Part shown: piece after piece, positions 1 through 7,875 of the stretch
How positions within the stretch are numbered: the stretch's first letter is position 1
Layout: every line of letters starts with the position of its first letter
Source: Faecalibacterium prausnitzii
Lineage (GTDB): Bacteria; Bacillota; Clostridia; Oscillospirales; Ruminococcaceae
Direction: 5' to 3'
Length of the DNA: 18,016 nt
Assembly: GCA_002313795.1 (NCBI GenBank)
Contig: DCCL01000152.1
Location: 1-18,016 of the forward strand
Position numbers and translations under genes: made by a program
Notes under the pieces: model-generated
The model's input: the letters and a program-made list of their open reading frames with translations, nothing else
Database searches by the model: none
Told to the model about the DNA's origin: nothing

Positions 1-112
1 GCTGAGCTAACCGTCCATATTCTATTGTGCCGAAATCAGCTTGATTATATTACCATACCAATGGCCAAAAAGCAAGCCTTTTTTCAAAAATTGTAAAACT
101 TTTTTGAAGACC

Positions 113-131
113 CGGCCCGGCGGGCCGTTTT
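113..131 (+). terminator. Candidate intrinsic terminator of the gene upstream of the window
   Basis: CGGCCC (113-118) and GGGCCG (122-127) form a six-pair GC stem with a three-base loop, followed by TTTT (128-131). It is preceded by an AT-rich inverted repeat, TTCAAAAA (83-90) and TTTTTGAA (101-108). It lies before the ruvC promoter, so it probably ends the preceding transcript. The short T-tract keeps confidence moderate. Bases 1-112 show no gene that I can support. Confidence 0.45.
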
Positions 132-176
132 GTACATGCGGACGTGCATTTGCTGCCGGGCGGCGGCAGGTTGCAG

Positions 177-205
177 TTGCTCACACTCTTTTGTTGTGGT
201 ATAAT
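177..205 (+). promoter_or_regulatory. Candidate sigma-A promoter of ruvC
   Basis: A perfect TATAAT (200-205) sits 17 bases after TTGCTC (177-182), a weak -35 matching the consensus only in its first three bases. The predicted start would give a leader of roughly 35 bases to ruvC. The -10 is convincing; the -35 is inferred from spacing. Confidence 0.5.
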
Positions 206-247
206 AAACTGATTATAATAGGTGAAGTGCCGGAAAAGGAGCACAGC

Positions 248-760
248 ATGAGAGTTTTGGGCATCGACCCCGGGTATGCCATTGTAGGCTGGGGTGTGGT
301 GGATTACGCGGGCAACCGCTTTGAACCGGTGGATTTCGGGGCCGTATGCACGGACGCCGGGGTGCCGTTTGAGCGCCGCCTGGATGAAGTGTATGCGGGC
401 ATCAAAGAAGTCATTGAGCGCACACAGCCCGAGGTGCTGGCCATCGAAAAGCTGTTCTACCAGCACAACCAGACCACAGTCATCGGCGTGGCAGAGGCAC
501 GCGGCGTTATCCTGCTGGCTGCGGCGCAGGCCGGCCTGCCCATCTACGAGTACACCCCCATGCAGGTCAAGCAGGCCGTCACCGGCTATGGCAAGGCAGT
601 GAAAAAGCAGGTGCAGGAGATGACCCGTATCATGCTGCATCTGCCCGCCATCCCCAAACCCGATGACACTGCCGACGCATTGGCCATGGCCATCACCTTC
701 TGCCACACCAATGGCAGTCAGCTGGCCCGCTTTACCCGGCGGGTGGCCGGGCCCATCTGA
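248..760 (+). CDS. ruvC: Crossover junction endodeoxyribonuclease RuvC
   Basis: RuvC is the dimeric Mg-dependent nuclease that cuts Holliday junctions symmetrically, working with RuvAB in recombination repair. The 170-residue product has the usual family length. It opens with the RNase-H-like strand GIDPG. The acidic catalytic residues are recognisable by position as D7, E67 (in LAIEKLF), D140 and D143 (in DDTADALA). The frame is open further upstream, but ATG 248 is chosen because AAAGGAG (235-241) lies six bases before it and because the family starts just before the first catalytic Asp. It is first in a ruvC-ruvA-ruvB order, 129 bp before ruvA. Function is from family knowledge; the motifs are seen directly. 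Confidence 0.96.
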   Translation: MRVLGIDPGYAIVGWGVVDYAGNRFEPVDFGAVCTDAGVPFERRLDEVYAGIKEVIERTQPEVLAIEKLFYQHNQTTVIGVAEARGVILLAAAQAGLPIYEYTPMQVKQAVTGYGKAVKKQVQEMTRIMLHLPAIPKPDDTADALAMAITFCHTNGSQLARFTRRVAGPI

Positions 761-858
761 AGCGCCGCCGTCTTTTGCGGCAGGGCACTGCAATTTCTGA
801 AACAATAAAATGTTCGCGTATCCGATAGACATGCCCGGCACGCCGCTTGGAATGGGCG

Positions 859-872
859 ATGCCGAACGGCAT
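859..872 (+). other. Short palindrome before ruvA
   Basis: ATGCCG (859-864), AA, CGGCAT (867-872) is a perfect six-base inverted repeat ending just before the ruvA ribosome binding site. It could be a leader hairpin or an operator. The ruvC-ruvA gap otherwise holds only a short GCCGC/GCGGC hairpin just after the ruvC stop and no clear promoter. Its function is unknown. Confidence 0.3.
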
Positions 873-889
873 TGACTGAGAGGGCTATC

Positions 890-1501
890 ATGATATACTG
901 CTTAACAGGAAAAATCGTCAAAAAGAGCCTGAACGCTGTGGTCATCAGCTGCGGCGGCGTGGGCTACTACGCCCAGTGCCCGGCCAGCGTGGCCGGGGCG
1001 CTGCCCGGCGTGGGAAACGAAGCGACCATCTATACGGTTATGAGCGTGACCGAAAACGACGTCAGTCTCTACGGCTTTGCCAGCGAGGAGCAGCAGGCCT
1101 GCTTTGAGCTGCTCACCTCAGTTTCGGGTGTGGGTGCCAAGGTGGGTCTTGCCATCCTGAGCGTCATGGAGCCCGACCGGGTGGCACTGGCCATCTCGGC
1201 AGGCGACCACAAGGCGTTCAAGGCGGCATCCGGCGTCGGCCCCAAGCTGGCCCAGCGCATCGTGCTGGAGCTGAAGGATAAGGTCGCCAAGGGCTTTGCC
1301 GGCGGCATCGACCTGACTGATGTGGCAGGTGCCGCTTCGGAGACGGCGGCCGTACAGGGAGCGGGACAGGCCATTGCGGCGCTGGTGTCGCTGGGCTACA
1401 GCCAGAGCGAGGCAGCGCTGGCCGTCTCGAAGATCGACGGCTCGCTCCCCGTGGAAGAAATCATCAAGCTGGCGCTGCGCAGCATGGCGGGCAGGAGGTA
1501 A
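890..1501 (+). CDS. ruvA: Holliday junction branch migration protein RuvA
   Basis: RuvA binds the four-way junction and loads RuvB. The 203-residue protein has the three expected parts: an N-terminal OB fold starting MIYCLTGKI, two helix-hairpin-helix motifs (SVSGVGAKVG near residues 77-86 and ASGVGPKLAQ near 113-122), and a C-terminal RuvB-contacting domain (about 155-203). ATG 890 is preferred over an in-frame TTG at 872 because GAGAGGG (878-884) is five bases upstream and the family begins MIY. The stop codon TAA (1499-1501) overlaps the end of the ruvB ribosome binding site, so the two genes are probably translationally coupled. Confidence 0.97.
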   Translation: MIYCLTGKIVKKSLNAVVISCGGVGYYAQCPASVAGALPGVGNEATIYTVMSVTENDVSLYGFASEEQQACFELLTSVSGVGAKVGLAILSVMEPDRVALAISAGDHKAFKAASGVGPKLAQRIVLELKDKVAKGFAGGIDLTDVAGAASETAAVQGAGQAIAALVSLGYSQSEAALAVSKIDGSLPVEEIIKLALRSMAGRR

Positions 1502-1504
1502 GCA

Positions 1505-2560
1505 ATGCAGGACGATACCGCGCTCTATGGCGCAAAAATGATGCAGCCCGGAATGACGGCAGCGGACACCGAGGAAAATAACCTCCGCCCCCAGCATCTG
1601 GAAGACTACATCGGACAGGAAAAGGTCAAGCAGAACCTGAAAATCTATCTCGAAGCGGCCAAGCGCAGGGGTGAGCCTATGGATCACATCCTGCTCTACG
1701 GCCCTCCGGGTCTGGGCAAGACGACGCTGGCGGGCATCATTGCCAACGAGATGGGGGTGCAGATCCGCATCACCAGCGGCCCGGCCATCGAAAAGCCCGG
1801 CGACCTCGCCGCCCTGCTGACCAATCTGCAGGAGGGCGACGTCCTCTTCATCGATGAGATCCACCGCCTGTCCCGGCAGGTGGAAGAGGTGCTCTATCCG
1901 GCGCTGGAAGATTATGCGCTGGACATCATGATCGGCAAGGGCCCCAGTGCCCAGAGCATCCGCATCAATCTGCCCCGGTTCACGCTGGTGGGTGCCACCA
2001 CCCGGGCCGGTCAGATCACCGGCCCCCTCCGGGACCGCTTCGGCGTGCTGCTCAAACTGGAACTCTACAGCCCCGATGAGCTGAGCCGCATCATCACCCG
2101 CTCGGCGGGCATCCTCGACCAGCCCATCACGCCGGAAGGCGCCTACGAGCTGGCAAAGTGCAGCCGGGGCACTCCCCGTGTGGCAAACCGTTTTCTCAAG
2201 CGGGTGCGTGACTTCGCTACTGTGCTGGGAGACGGTGTCATCGACCGGGATGTGGCCCTGCTGAGTCTCAAGCGGATGGACGTGGATGCGCTGGGCCTGG
2301 ATGAGCTGGACCGCAGCCTGCTCCGGGCCATCATTGAGATGTACAACGGCGGGCCGGTGGGTCTGGAAACGCTGGCGGCGGCCCTCGGTGAAGAGGCCGT
2401 GACGCTGGAAGACCTCTGTGAGCCCTATCTGATGCAGATGGGCTTTTTGACCCGCACCCCACGGGGCCGCTGTGTCACCCGGCTGGCCTATGAGCATCTG
2501 GGCCTGAAGGCACCGGAGGGCAGCAGTGCAGAAGAAAACGGGCAGCAGAGCCTGTTCTGA
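1505..2560 (+). CDS. ruvB: Holliday junction branch migration ATPase RuvB
   Basis: RuvB is the hexameric AAA+ motor that drives branch migration with RuvA. The 351-residue product shows Walker A GPPGLGKT (66-73), Walker B LFIDEIHR (114-121), sensor 1 GATTRAG (163-169) and the arginine-finger segment GPLRDRFG (173-180, R176). The C-terminal winged-helix part follows, including the GPVGLETLA segment. A strong AGGAGG (1493-1498) with six-base spacing supports ATG 1505 over internal Met codons at residues 12, 13 and 17. The start lies three bases after the ruvA stop. The first 25 or so residues are a variable extension, as is common in Firmicute RuvB. Confidence 0.97.
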   Translation: MQDDTALYGAKMMQPGMTAADTEENNLRPQHLEDYIGQEKVKQNLKIYLEAAKRRGEPMDHILLYGPPGLGKTTLAGIIANEMGVQIRITSGPAIEKPGDLAALLTNLQEGDVLFIDEIHRLSRQVEEVLYPALEDYALDIMIGKGPSAQSIRINLPRFTLVGATTRAGQITGPLRDRFGVLLKLELYSPDELSRIITRSAGILDQPITPEGAYELAKCSRGTPRVANRFLKRVRDFATVLGDGVIDRDVALLSLKRMDVDALGLDELDRSLLRAIIEMYNGGPVGLETLAAALGEEAVTLEDLCEPYLMQMGFLTRTPRGRCVTRLAYEHLGLKAPEGSSAEENGQQSLF

Positions 2561-2565
2561 AAAAC

Positions 2566-2630
2566 GCCCCGGCCCAGGGGCAGCATAAAGTAGAAAAGAA
2601 AAAGACGGTACGGAGAGGAAAAACTCTCCG
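2566..2630 (+). promoter_or_regulatory. Two hairpins in the ruvB-glmM spacer
   Basis: GCCCC (2566-2570) pairs with GGGGC (2577-2581), and CGGAGAG (2611-2617) pairs with CTCTCCG (2624-2630) around an A-rich loop. The second hairpin ends about ten bases before the glmM ribosome binding region and could shape its access or stability. Neither has a U-tract, so I do not call a terminator. Role inferred only from position. Confidence 0.35.
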
Positions 2631-2647
2631 GAAAGCGAGGTATTGTT

Positions 2648-4003
2648 ATGGGAAAGTATTTTGGCACAGACGGCGTCCGCGGCGTGGCAGGCGCAGACCT
2701 GACCTGTGAGATGGCGATGATGATCGGCCGGGGCGCAGCCGCTGTGCTGACCAGCAGCACCGGCCACAAGCCCCGCATCCTCATCGGAAAGGATACCCGC
2801 CAGTCTGGCGATATGCTGGAAGCGGCCCTGACCGCCGGTCTGTGCAGTGTGGGCGCAGACGTGGAGAGCCTGGGTGTGGTGCCCACTCCCGCTGTGGCCT
2901 ATCTGGTGCGGAAGTACCACGCCGACGCCGGTGTGGTCATTTCGGCCTCCCACAACCCGATGGAATTCAACGGCATCAAGATCTTTGCGGGCACCGGCTA
3001 TAAGCTGCCCGATGAGGTGGAAAACCAGATCGAAGCGCACATCGACGACAAGTGCGCCGATATCAAACTGGCGACCGGCGACGACGTGGGCCGGGTGACT
3101 TACCGTACCGACGGCATCAAGGACTACACCGACCACCTGTATGAATCCATCAACGGCGACCTGACCGGCCTGAATGTCTGCATCGATTGCGCTAACGGCG
3201 CATCTGCCGAGGTGGCAAAGACGCTGTTCCCCCGGCTGGGTGCAACGTGCACCTTCCTGGGCGTGGAGCCGGACGGAAAGAACATCAACGCCGGGGTGGG
3301 CAGCACTCACCTGGACAATCTGGAAAAGGCCGTGGTGGAAGGCGGCTTCGACTGCGGCATCGCCTTTGACGGCGATGCTGACCGCTGCCTTGCCTGCGAC
3401 GAAAAAGGTCAGGAGATCGACGGCGATAAGATCATCGCCCTGCTGGCAATGGCTATGAAGAACAAGAACCGTCTGGACGGCAACACCGCTGTGGTCACGG
3501 TCATGTCCAATCTGGGCTTCATCAAGTTCATGGAATCTCAGGGCATCGATACCGAGAAGACCGCTGTGGGCGACCGCTATGTGCTGGAAAATATGCGGGA
3601 GAACGGTTACGCCATCGGCGGTGAGCAGAGCGGCCATGTCATCCTGCTCCACCACGCCACCACCGGCGACGGTGAGCTGACCGCCGGCAAGCTGCTCAAG
3701 CTGCTGGCCGAGAGCGGCAAGAAGATGAGCGAGCTGAACGGCATCTATGCCCAGTACCCTCAGGTGCTGGTGAACGTGACCGCCAATGCCGCCCAGAAAG
3801 CCGCCTATAAGGAAGACGAGGTGCTGGCCGGCTTCATTGAGAACGAGCAGCAGAAGCTGATGGGCATGGGCCGTGTGCTGGTGCGTGTGTCCGGCACCGA
3901 ACCGAAGATCCGCGTCATGGTGGAGGGCCAGGATTTGGAAGCCATCGACCGCTGCGCCAAGCGCATCGTGGATAAGATCAACAAGCGTATTCTGGAAGGC
4001 TGA
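2648..4003 (+). CDS. glmM: Phosphoglucosamine mutase GlmM
   Basis: GlmM converts glucosamine-6-phosphate to glucosamine-1-phosphate on the way to UDP-GlcNAc for peptidoglycan. All four landmarks of the alpha-D-phosphohexomutase family are visible in the 451-residue protein: the phosphoserine loop SASHNP with catalytic S101, the metal loop DGDADR (241-246), the sugar-specificity loop GGEQSGH (324-330) and the phosphate-binding loop RVSGTEPKIR (413-422). Length matches bacterial GlmM. The N-terminus MGKYFGTDGVRG is typical, fixing the start; the ribosome binding site (GCGAGG) is modest. It follows ruvB by 87 bp and probably shares its transcript at least partly. Confidence 0.97.
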   Translation: MGKYFGTDGVRGVAGADLTCEMAMMIGRGAAAVLTSSTGHKPRILIGKDTRQSGDMLEAALTAGLCSVGADVESLGVVPTPAVAYLVRKYHADAGVVISASHNPMEFNGIKIFAGTGYKLPDEVENQIEAHIDDKCADIKLATGDDVGRVTYRTDGIKDYTDHLYESINGDLTGLNVCIDCANGASAEVAKTLFPRLGATCTFLGVEPDGKNINAGVGSTHLDNLEKAVVEGGFDCGIAFDGDADRCLACDEKGQEIDGDKIIALLAMAMKNKNRLDGNTAVVTVMSNLGFIKFMESQGIDTEKTAVGDRYVLENMRENGYAIGGEQSGHVILLHHATTGDGELTAGKLLKLLAESGKKMSELNGIYAQYPQVLVNVTANAAQKAAYKEDEVLAGFIENEQQKLMGMGRVLVRVSGTEPKIRVMVEGQDLEAIDRCAKRIVDKINKRILEG

Positions 4004-4035
4004 GAAGAACAGAACAAAACGGAAGGAGGACGCAT

Positions 4036-4911
4036 ATGCGCCCTGCAGATACATGGAAAGACTACGAACTGCTGGATGCCACCGATGGCAACCGGCTGGA
4101 ACGCTGGGGCGAGACCCTGCTGGTGCGGCCCGACCCGCAGGTGGTGTGGAAGACCCCGCAGCAGAGCCCCCTCTGGGCCAAGGCTGACGCGGTATACCAC
4201 CGCTCCAATCAGGGCGGCGGCGAGTGGGAGTACCGCCGCCGTCTGCCCGAAAAATGGAAGATCACCTGCGGCGAAGGGGAGGATAAACTGACCCTCATCG
4301 TCAGCCCCACCGGCTTCAAGCATACGGGCGTGTTCCCGGAGCAGGCCGTCAACTGGGCCTGGTATGCCAAAAAGATCCGTGCCGCAGGCCGCCCTATCCG
4401 GGTGCTGAACCTCTTCGGCTACACCGGCGGCGCAACGCTGGCCTGCGCAGCTGCCGGAGCCACCGTCTGCCATGTGGATGCCTCCAAGGGCATCGTGGCA
4501 TGGGGCAAGGACAATGCCGCTGCCAGCGGTCTGGCCGACCGGCCCATCCGCTGGCTGGTGGATGACTGCGCCAAGTTCGTGGCCCGGGAAAAGCGCCGGG
4601 GCAATACCTACGACGGCATCATCATGGACCCGCCCAGCTATGGCCGCGGCCCCGGCGGTGAGATCTGGAAGCTGGAAGACTGTATCTACGACCTCATCAG
4701 CCAGTGCGAGGAAGTGCTGAGCGATAAGCCCCTCTTCTTTGCCGTCAACAGCTACACCACCGGCCTGTCGCCCGCCGTCATGGAATATATGCTCAAGACC
4801 ACGCTGGTGCCCCGTTTCGGCGGTGTGACCAGCTGCGACGAGATCGGTCTGCCCGTCTCGGCCACCGGCGGTGTGGTGCCCTGCGGCGCGACCGCCATCT
4901 GGGAAGAATGA
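4036..4911 (+). CDS. Class I SAM-dependent methyltransferase, RlmI/RlmK-like, without PUA domain
   Basis: The 291-residue protein carries a Rossmann methyltransferase core: SAM-binding motif I VLNLFGYTGG (123-132), acidic VDAS (147-150) and the catalytic-type DPPSYGRG (198-205). These motifs are typical of the COG1092 group that includes 23S rRNA cytosine methyltransferases. Unlike E. coli RlmI (about 400 residues), there is no N-terminal PUA RNA-binding domain, only about 100 residues of beta-rich sequence. The substrate therefore cannot be named; rRNA is an inference. AAGGAGG (4023-4029) six bases before ATG 4036 fixes the start. The gene is 32 bp after glmM and closes the first gene cluster. 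Confidence 0.85.
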   Translation: MRPADTWKDYELLDATDGNRLERWGETLLVRPDPQVVWKTPQQSPLWAKADAVYHRSNQGGGEWEYRRRLPEKWKITCGEGEDKLTLIVSPTGFKHTGVFPEQAVNWAWYAKKIRAAGRPIRVLNLFGYTGGATLACAAAGATVCHVDASKGIVAWGKDNAAASGLADRPIRWLVDDCAKFVAREKRRGNTYDGIIMDPPSYGRGPGGEIWKLEDCIYDLISQCEEVLSDKPLFFAVNSYTTGLSPAVMEYMLKTTLVPRFGGVTSCDEIGLPVSATGGVVPCGATAIWEE

Positions 4912-4937
4912 TCTCTTATCGCAAATCAAGAAATTAG

Positions 4938-4992
4938 TGCAACATCGGAACGACATCTTTGCGATATGCAATTCGACGTTGCTGCTGTTGCA
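4938..4992. repeat. Nested imperfect inverted repeat upstream of the ECF genes
   Basis: Three pairs of arms are nested around one centre near 4965: TGCAAC (4938-4943) with GTTGCA (4987-4992), AACG (4949-4952) with CGTT (4977-4980), and TTGC (4959-4962) with GCAA (4968-4971). They are separated by nearly symmetric internal loops. It sits in the AT-rich spacer between the methyltransferase and ecfA1 and ends inside the candidate -35. It could be an operator, a cruciform or a transcript-end structure. There is no U-tract. Confidence 0.4.
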
Positions 4993-5015
4993 TTAAAAAG
5001 TTGAATCGCTATAAA
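4988..5015 (+). promoter_or_regulatory. Candidate promoter of the ecfA1-ecfA2-ecfT operon
   Basis: TTGCAT (4988-4993) and TATAAA (5010-5015) are spaced by 16 bases in an AT-rich stretch, giving a leader of about 50 bases. The -10 matches five of six consensus bases, the -35 only three. The right arm of the nested inverted repeat overlaps the -35, so repression by a bound factor is possible but inferred. Confidence 0.4.
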
Positions 5016-5028
5016 AGAATGGGGTACA

Positions 5029-5045
5029 GCCCCTTGCGGAGGGGC
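5029..5045 (+). promoter_or_regulatory. Leader hairpin before ecfA1
   Basis: GCCCCT (5029-5034) and AGGGGC (5040-5045) form a six-pair stem with loop TGCGG. It would lie in the short ecfA1 leader, about 20 bases before the start codon and directly before a weak purine-rich ribosome binding region. It is too small to be a known riboswitch class, and I recognise no family. Confidence 0.35.
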
Positions 5046-5068
5046 GCACCACCAGAAAGAGAAAGCAA

Positions 5069-5908
5069 ATGAGTGAAACGATATTAACAGCAGAAAATTT
5101 AAAGTTCCGCTATGACCCGGAGCAGCCGGACTACGCCCTGAACGGCGTCTCCATGGAGGTCAGGCGGGGCGAGTTCGTGGCCGTGCTGGGCGCAAACGGC
5201 TGCGGAAAATCCACCCTTGCCAAGCACTTCAACGCCATCCTTCTGCCGGAAGAGGGCAAAGTCTATGTCGAGGGGATGGACACCGCCGACGAGGACAAGC
5301 TCTACGATATCCGCCAGACCGTGGGCATGGTGTTCCAGAGCCCGGACAACCAGATCGTGGCGACCGTTGTGGAAGAAGATGTGGCCTTTGCGCTGGAAAA
5401 TCTGGGCGTGCCGCCGGATGAGATGCGCCGCCGCGTGGATGAAGCCATGAAGATGACGGGCATCTACGAGTTCCGGGAGCGGGCACCCCATAACCTCTCC
5501 GGTGGTCAGAAGCAGCGCGTTGCCATCGCAGGCGTGGTGGCCATGCGCCCCGACTGCCTCATCCTCGACGAGGCTACCGCCATGCTGGACCCCCGGGGCC
5601 GGGAGCAGGTGATGCAGACCATCCACCACCTCAACAGGGATATGGGCATCACCGTGGTGTCCATCACCCACTACATGGAAGAGGCCGCACAGGCCGACCG
5701 TGTGCTGGTGATGAGCGGCGGCAAGGTGGTCATGGAGGGCACCCCGAAAGAGGTGTTCAGCCAGACCGAGAAAGTCCGCTCCCTTCGTCTGGATGTGCCT
5801 CAGGCCGCAGAGCTGCGGGATGAGCTGGTCAAGGCCGGCACCCCCATGCCCGAGGGCATCATCGACACCGGCGAATGCGCACAGGCTCTGTACGAGCTGC
5901 TGAAGTAA
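5069..5908 (+). CDS. ecfA1: ECF transporter ATPase EcfA1
   Basis: One of two ABC ATPases that power group II energy-coupling factor importers for vitamins and trace nutrients at the cytoplasmic membrane. In the 279-residue protein one sees Walker A GANGCGKST (41-49), Q-loop Q90 followed by SPDNQ (typical of EcfA1), signature LSGGQKQR (143-150), Walker B CLILDEAT (163-170) with E168, and H-loop H201. A C-terminal extension of about 40 residues follows. ATG 5069 is the natural start; the upstream purine run AGAAAGAGAAAG is a weak ribosome binding site. The gene is 14 bp before ecfA2 and co-transcribed with it and ecfT. Confidence 0.95.
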   Translation: MSETILTAENLKFRYDPEQPDYALNGVSMEVRRGEFVAVLGANGCGKSTLAKHFNAILLPEEGKVYVEGMDTADEDKLYDIRQTVGMVFQSPDNQIVATVVEEDVAFALENLGVPPDEMRRRVDEAMKMTGIYEFRERAPHNLSGGQKQRVAIAGVVAMRPDCLILDEATAMLDPRGREQVMQTIHHLNRDMGITVVSITHYMEEAAQADRVLVMSGGKVVMEGTPKEVFSQTEKVRSLRLDVPQAAELRDELVKAGTPMPEGIIDTGECAQALYELLK

Positions 5909-5922
5909 GGGGGCGGACAGAA

Positions 5923-6846
5923 ATGGCAAGTATCATCAAAGTAGAACACCTGAGCTATGTCTATAATCCCGGGATGCCGAATGAAGTCACCGCACTGGAC
6001 GATGTGAGCTTCGAGGTGGAAGAGGGCGATTTCGTGGGCATCATCGGAGCCACCGGCTCTGGCAAGAGCACCCTCATCACCCACATGAACGGCCTGAACA
6101 AGCCCACCAGCGGCAGGATCATCATCGATGGCCGCGATCTCTGGGCCGAGCCGGAGAAGATTCGGGATTTTCGTTTCCTGACGGGTCTGGTCTTCCAGTA
6201 CCCCGAGTATCAGCTCTTCGAGGAGACCTGCTATAAAGACATCGCGTTCGGCCCCAAGAACATGGGCTTGAGCGAAGAGGAGATCGACAAGCGGGTGCAC
6301 GAGGCAGCGGATTTCGTCGGTCTGGATCGATCGCTGCTGGAGCGCAGCCCCTTCGAGCTGTCCGGCGGTCAGAAGCGCCGGGTGGCCGTGGCAGGCGTCA
6401 TGGCCATGAAGCCCCGTATCCTTGTGCTGGATGAACCCGCCGCCGGCCTCGACCCCGAAGGCCGGGACGAAATTCTTTCCGAGGTGAAGGACTACCACAA
6501 GAAGACCGGCACCACCGTGCTGCTGGTGTCCCACAGCATGGAGGACATCGCCAAGTACGCCGATAAAGTGCTGGTGATGAGCGATAAGAAGCTGGTCATG
6601 TACGACACCGTGGAAAAGGTCTTTGCCCGGGCACCGGAACTGCTCAAACTGGGGCTTTCGGTGCCGCAGGTGACGAAAATTTTTCTCAAGCTGCGGGAGA
6701 TGGGGGTGGATGTTCCGGCGGACGTCTACACCATTCCCTACGCAGTCAAGATGATCCTGGCGGCAAAAGCCCGGCGGGATGCCGGAGAGAGTCTTGTGCT
6801 CCCCCGGGATGATGCCGAACAGAAAGGGGGCGCAGCCGAATGCTGA
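5923..6846 (+). CDS. ecfA2: ECF transporter ATPase EcfA2
   Basis: Partner ATPase of EcfA1, forming the heterodimer that drives the ECF importer. The 307-residue protein has Walker A GATGSGKST (42-50), Q-loop Q92 with the EcfA2-like YPEYQLFE, signature LSGGQKRR (146-153), Walker B LVLDEP (167-172) and H-loop H204. The frame is open upstream to 5875, inside ecfA1. ATG 5923 is chosen because MASIIKVEHL aligns with the normal ABC N-terminus and because a G-rich site (AAGGGGG, about 5906-5912) lies just upstream. Its stop overlaps the ecfT start by seven bases (6840-6846), indicating translational coupling. Confidence 0.95.
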   Translation: MASIIKVEHLSYVYNPGMPNEVTALDDVSFEVEEGDFVGIIGATGSGKSTLITHMNGLNKPTSGRIIIDGRDLWAEPEKIRDFRFLTGLVFQYPEYQLFEETCYKDIAFGPKNMGLSEEEIDKRVHEAADFVGLDRSLLERSPFELSGGQKRRVAVAGVMAMKPRILVLDEPAAGLDPEGRDEILSEVKDYHKKTGTTVLLVSHSMEDIAKYADKVLVMSDKKLVMYDTVEKVFARAPELLKLGLSVPQVTKIFLKLREMGVDVPADVYTIPYAVKMILAAKARRDAGESLVLPRDDAEQKGGAAEC

Positions 6847-7655
6847 GAGATATCACCATCGGTCAGCACTTCCCGGGCAACAGCCTCGTGCACCGTTTTG
6901 ACCCCCGGCTCAAGCTTGTGCTGACCATCTTGTATATCGTCCTGCTCTTTGCGGCCTCCAACCCGCTGGGCCTTGCCCTCTCGCTGGTGTTCCTGGCCGT
7001 CATGTATGCCGTGGCGAAAATTCCCCTCAAGCTCATCCTCAAGAGCCTGAAACCCATTTTCCCCATCGTGGTGTTCACGGCGGTGCTCAACCTGTTCTTC
7101 GTGTCGGGCGAGGGCGACCCGCTGTTCCACTGGGGTTTTCTGACCATTTACGCCGAGGGCGTGCGGTATGCTGTGCTGATGGCAGTCCGCGTTATGGCCC
7201 TTATCGCAGGCACCAGCCTGCTCACCTACACCACCAGCCCCATCGTGCTGACGGACGCCATCGAGCAGCTGCTCAAGCCCCTGGGCAAACTGCACTTCCC
7301 GGTGCATGAGCTGGCCATGATGATGAGCATCGCCCTGCGGTTCATCCCCACCCTCATCGAGGAGACGGACAAGATCATGAACGCCCAGAAAGCCCGCGGT
7401 GCCCAGCTGGATACCGGCAAGATGACCGAGCGCATCAAGGCACTGGTGCCGGTGCTGGTGCCCCTTTTCATCTCGGCTTTCCGCCGTGCCGATGAACTGG
7501 CTATGGCTATGGAGTGCCGCTGCTACCGGGGCGGCGAGGGCCGCACCCGGCTCAAGGTGCTGAAGTGCACGAAGCAGGACTACATTGACCTCGCGGTCTG
7601 TATCGCCTGCTTTGCGGTCATTCTGGCATCGAGGCTGGTGTTCCCGAATTTTTAA
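6840..7655 (+). CDS. ecfT: ECF transporter transmembrane protein EcfT
   Basis: EcfT is the membrane scaffold that couples EcfA1/A2 ATP hydrolysis to interchangeable substrate-binding S-components. The 271-residue protein has hydrophobic segments near 27-40, 43-60, 72-90, 108-130, 203-215 and 250-266. Its two coupling helices are recognisable: the first has the canonical ARG motif (185-187, in AQKARGAQ), while the second reads CRC (226-228, in AMECRCYRGG) where ARG is usual; the central Arg is kept. It overlaps ecfA2 by seven bases. No S-component gene lies in the window, so the substrate is unknown and probably set by S-proteins encoded elsewhere, as in group II systems. Confidence 0.94.
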   Translation: MLRDITIGQHFPGNSLVHRFDPRLKLVLTILYIVLLFAASNPLGLALSLVFLAVMYAVAKIPLKLILKSLKPIFPIVVFTAVLNLFFVSGEGDPLFHWGFLTIYAEGVRYAVLMAVRVMALIAGTSLLTYTTSPIVLTDAIEQLLKPLGKLHFPVHELAMMMSIALRFIPTLIEETDKIMNAQKARGAQLDTGKMTERIKALVPVLVPLFISAFRRADELAMAMECRCYRGGEGRTRLKVLKCTKQDYIDLAVCIACFAVILASRLVFPNF

Positions 7656-7668
7656 AGAGACGGAAGAA

Positions 7669-7849
7669 GTTCTCTTTTGCTTGCCAAAAGAGAACCAGAA
7701 AAGCACCCGCTGGTGAGAGGCTCGGCGGTGGCGAAGCCATGAAAGCCCCAGCGGGGCTTTCAAGTCCGACCGTCCGGTTTGCGGAGCAAATGCCGCGTGT
7801 TCAGCGCGGCAAGGACAGGGGGCACGTCTCAAGGGCTGCTCGCCCTTGA
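7669..7849. repeat. Hairpin-packed intergenic repeat region
   Basis: Several perfect inverted repeats follow one another in this gene-free spacer (7656-8029). GTTCTCTTTTG (7669-7679) pairs with CAAAAGAGAAC (7685-7695); GAAAGCCCC (7741-7749) with GGGGCTTTC (7753-7761); TCAAGGGC (7829-7836) with GCCCTTGA (7842-7849). Shorter ones such as TTTGC/GCAAA and GCCGCG/CGCGGC lie between. Open frames here have no family resemblance and no ribosome binding site. It looks like a dispersed repeat-type element; copy number cannot be judged from one window. Confidence 0.55.
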
Positions 7850-7875
7850 TGATCCCAAAGAGGTGGGTTCCAAAC

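Noticed and set aside
1118..4054. Very long minus-strand open frame (978 codons) opposite ruvA-ruvB-glmM
   Set aside because: It is the antisense of three certain genes; G/C bias at third positions removes antisense stops. Its His/Gln/Gly-rich translation resembles no family.
4937..5016. Similarity of the ECF leader (GCTGTTGCA and GCGATATGCAATT) to the MITE-like element
   Set aside because: The shared words are short and the arms face the wrong way for a single copy of the element; probably chance in AT-rich spacer.
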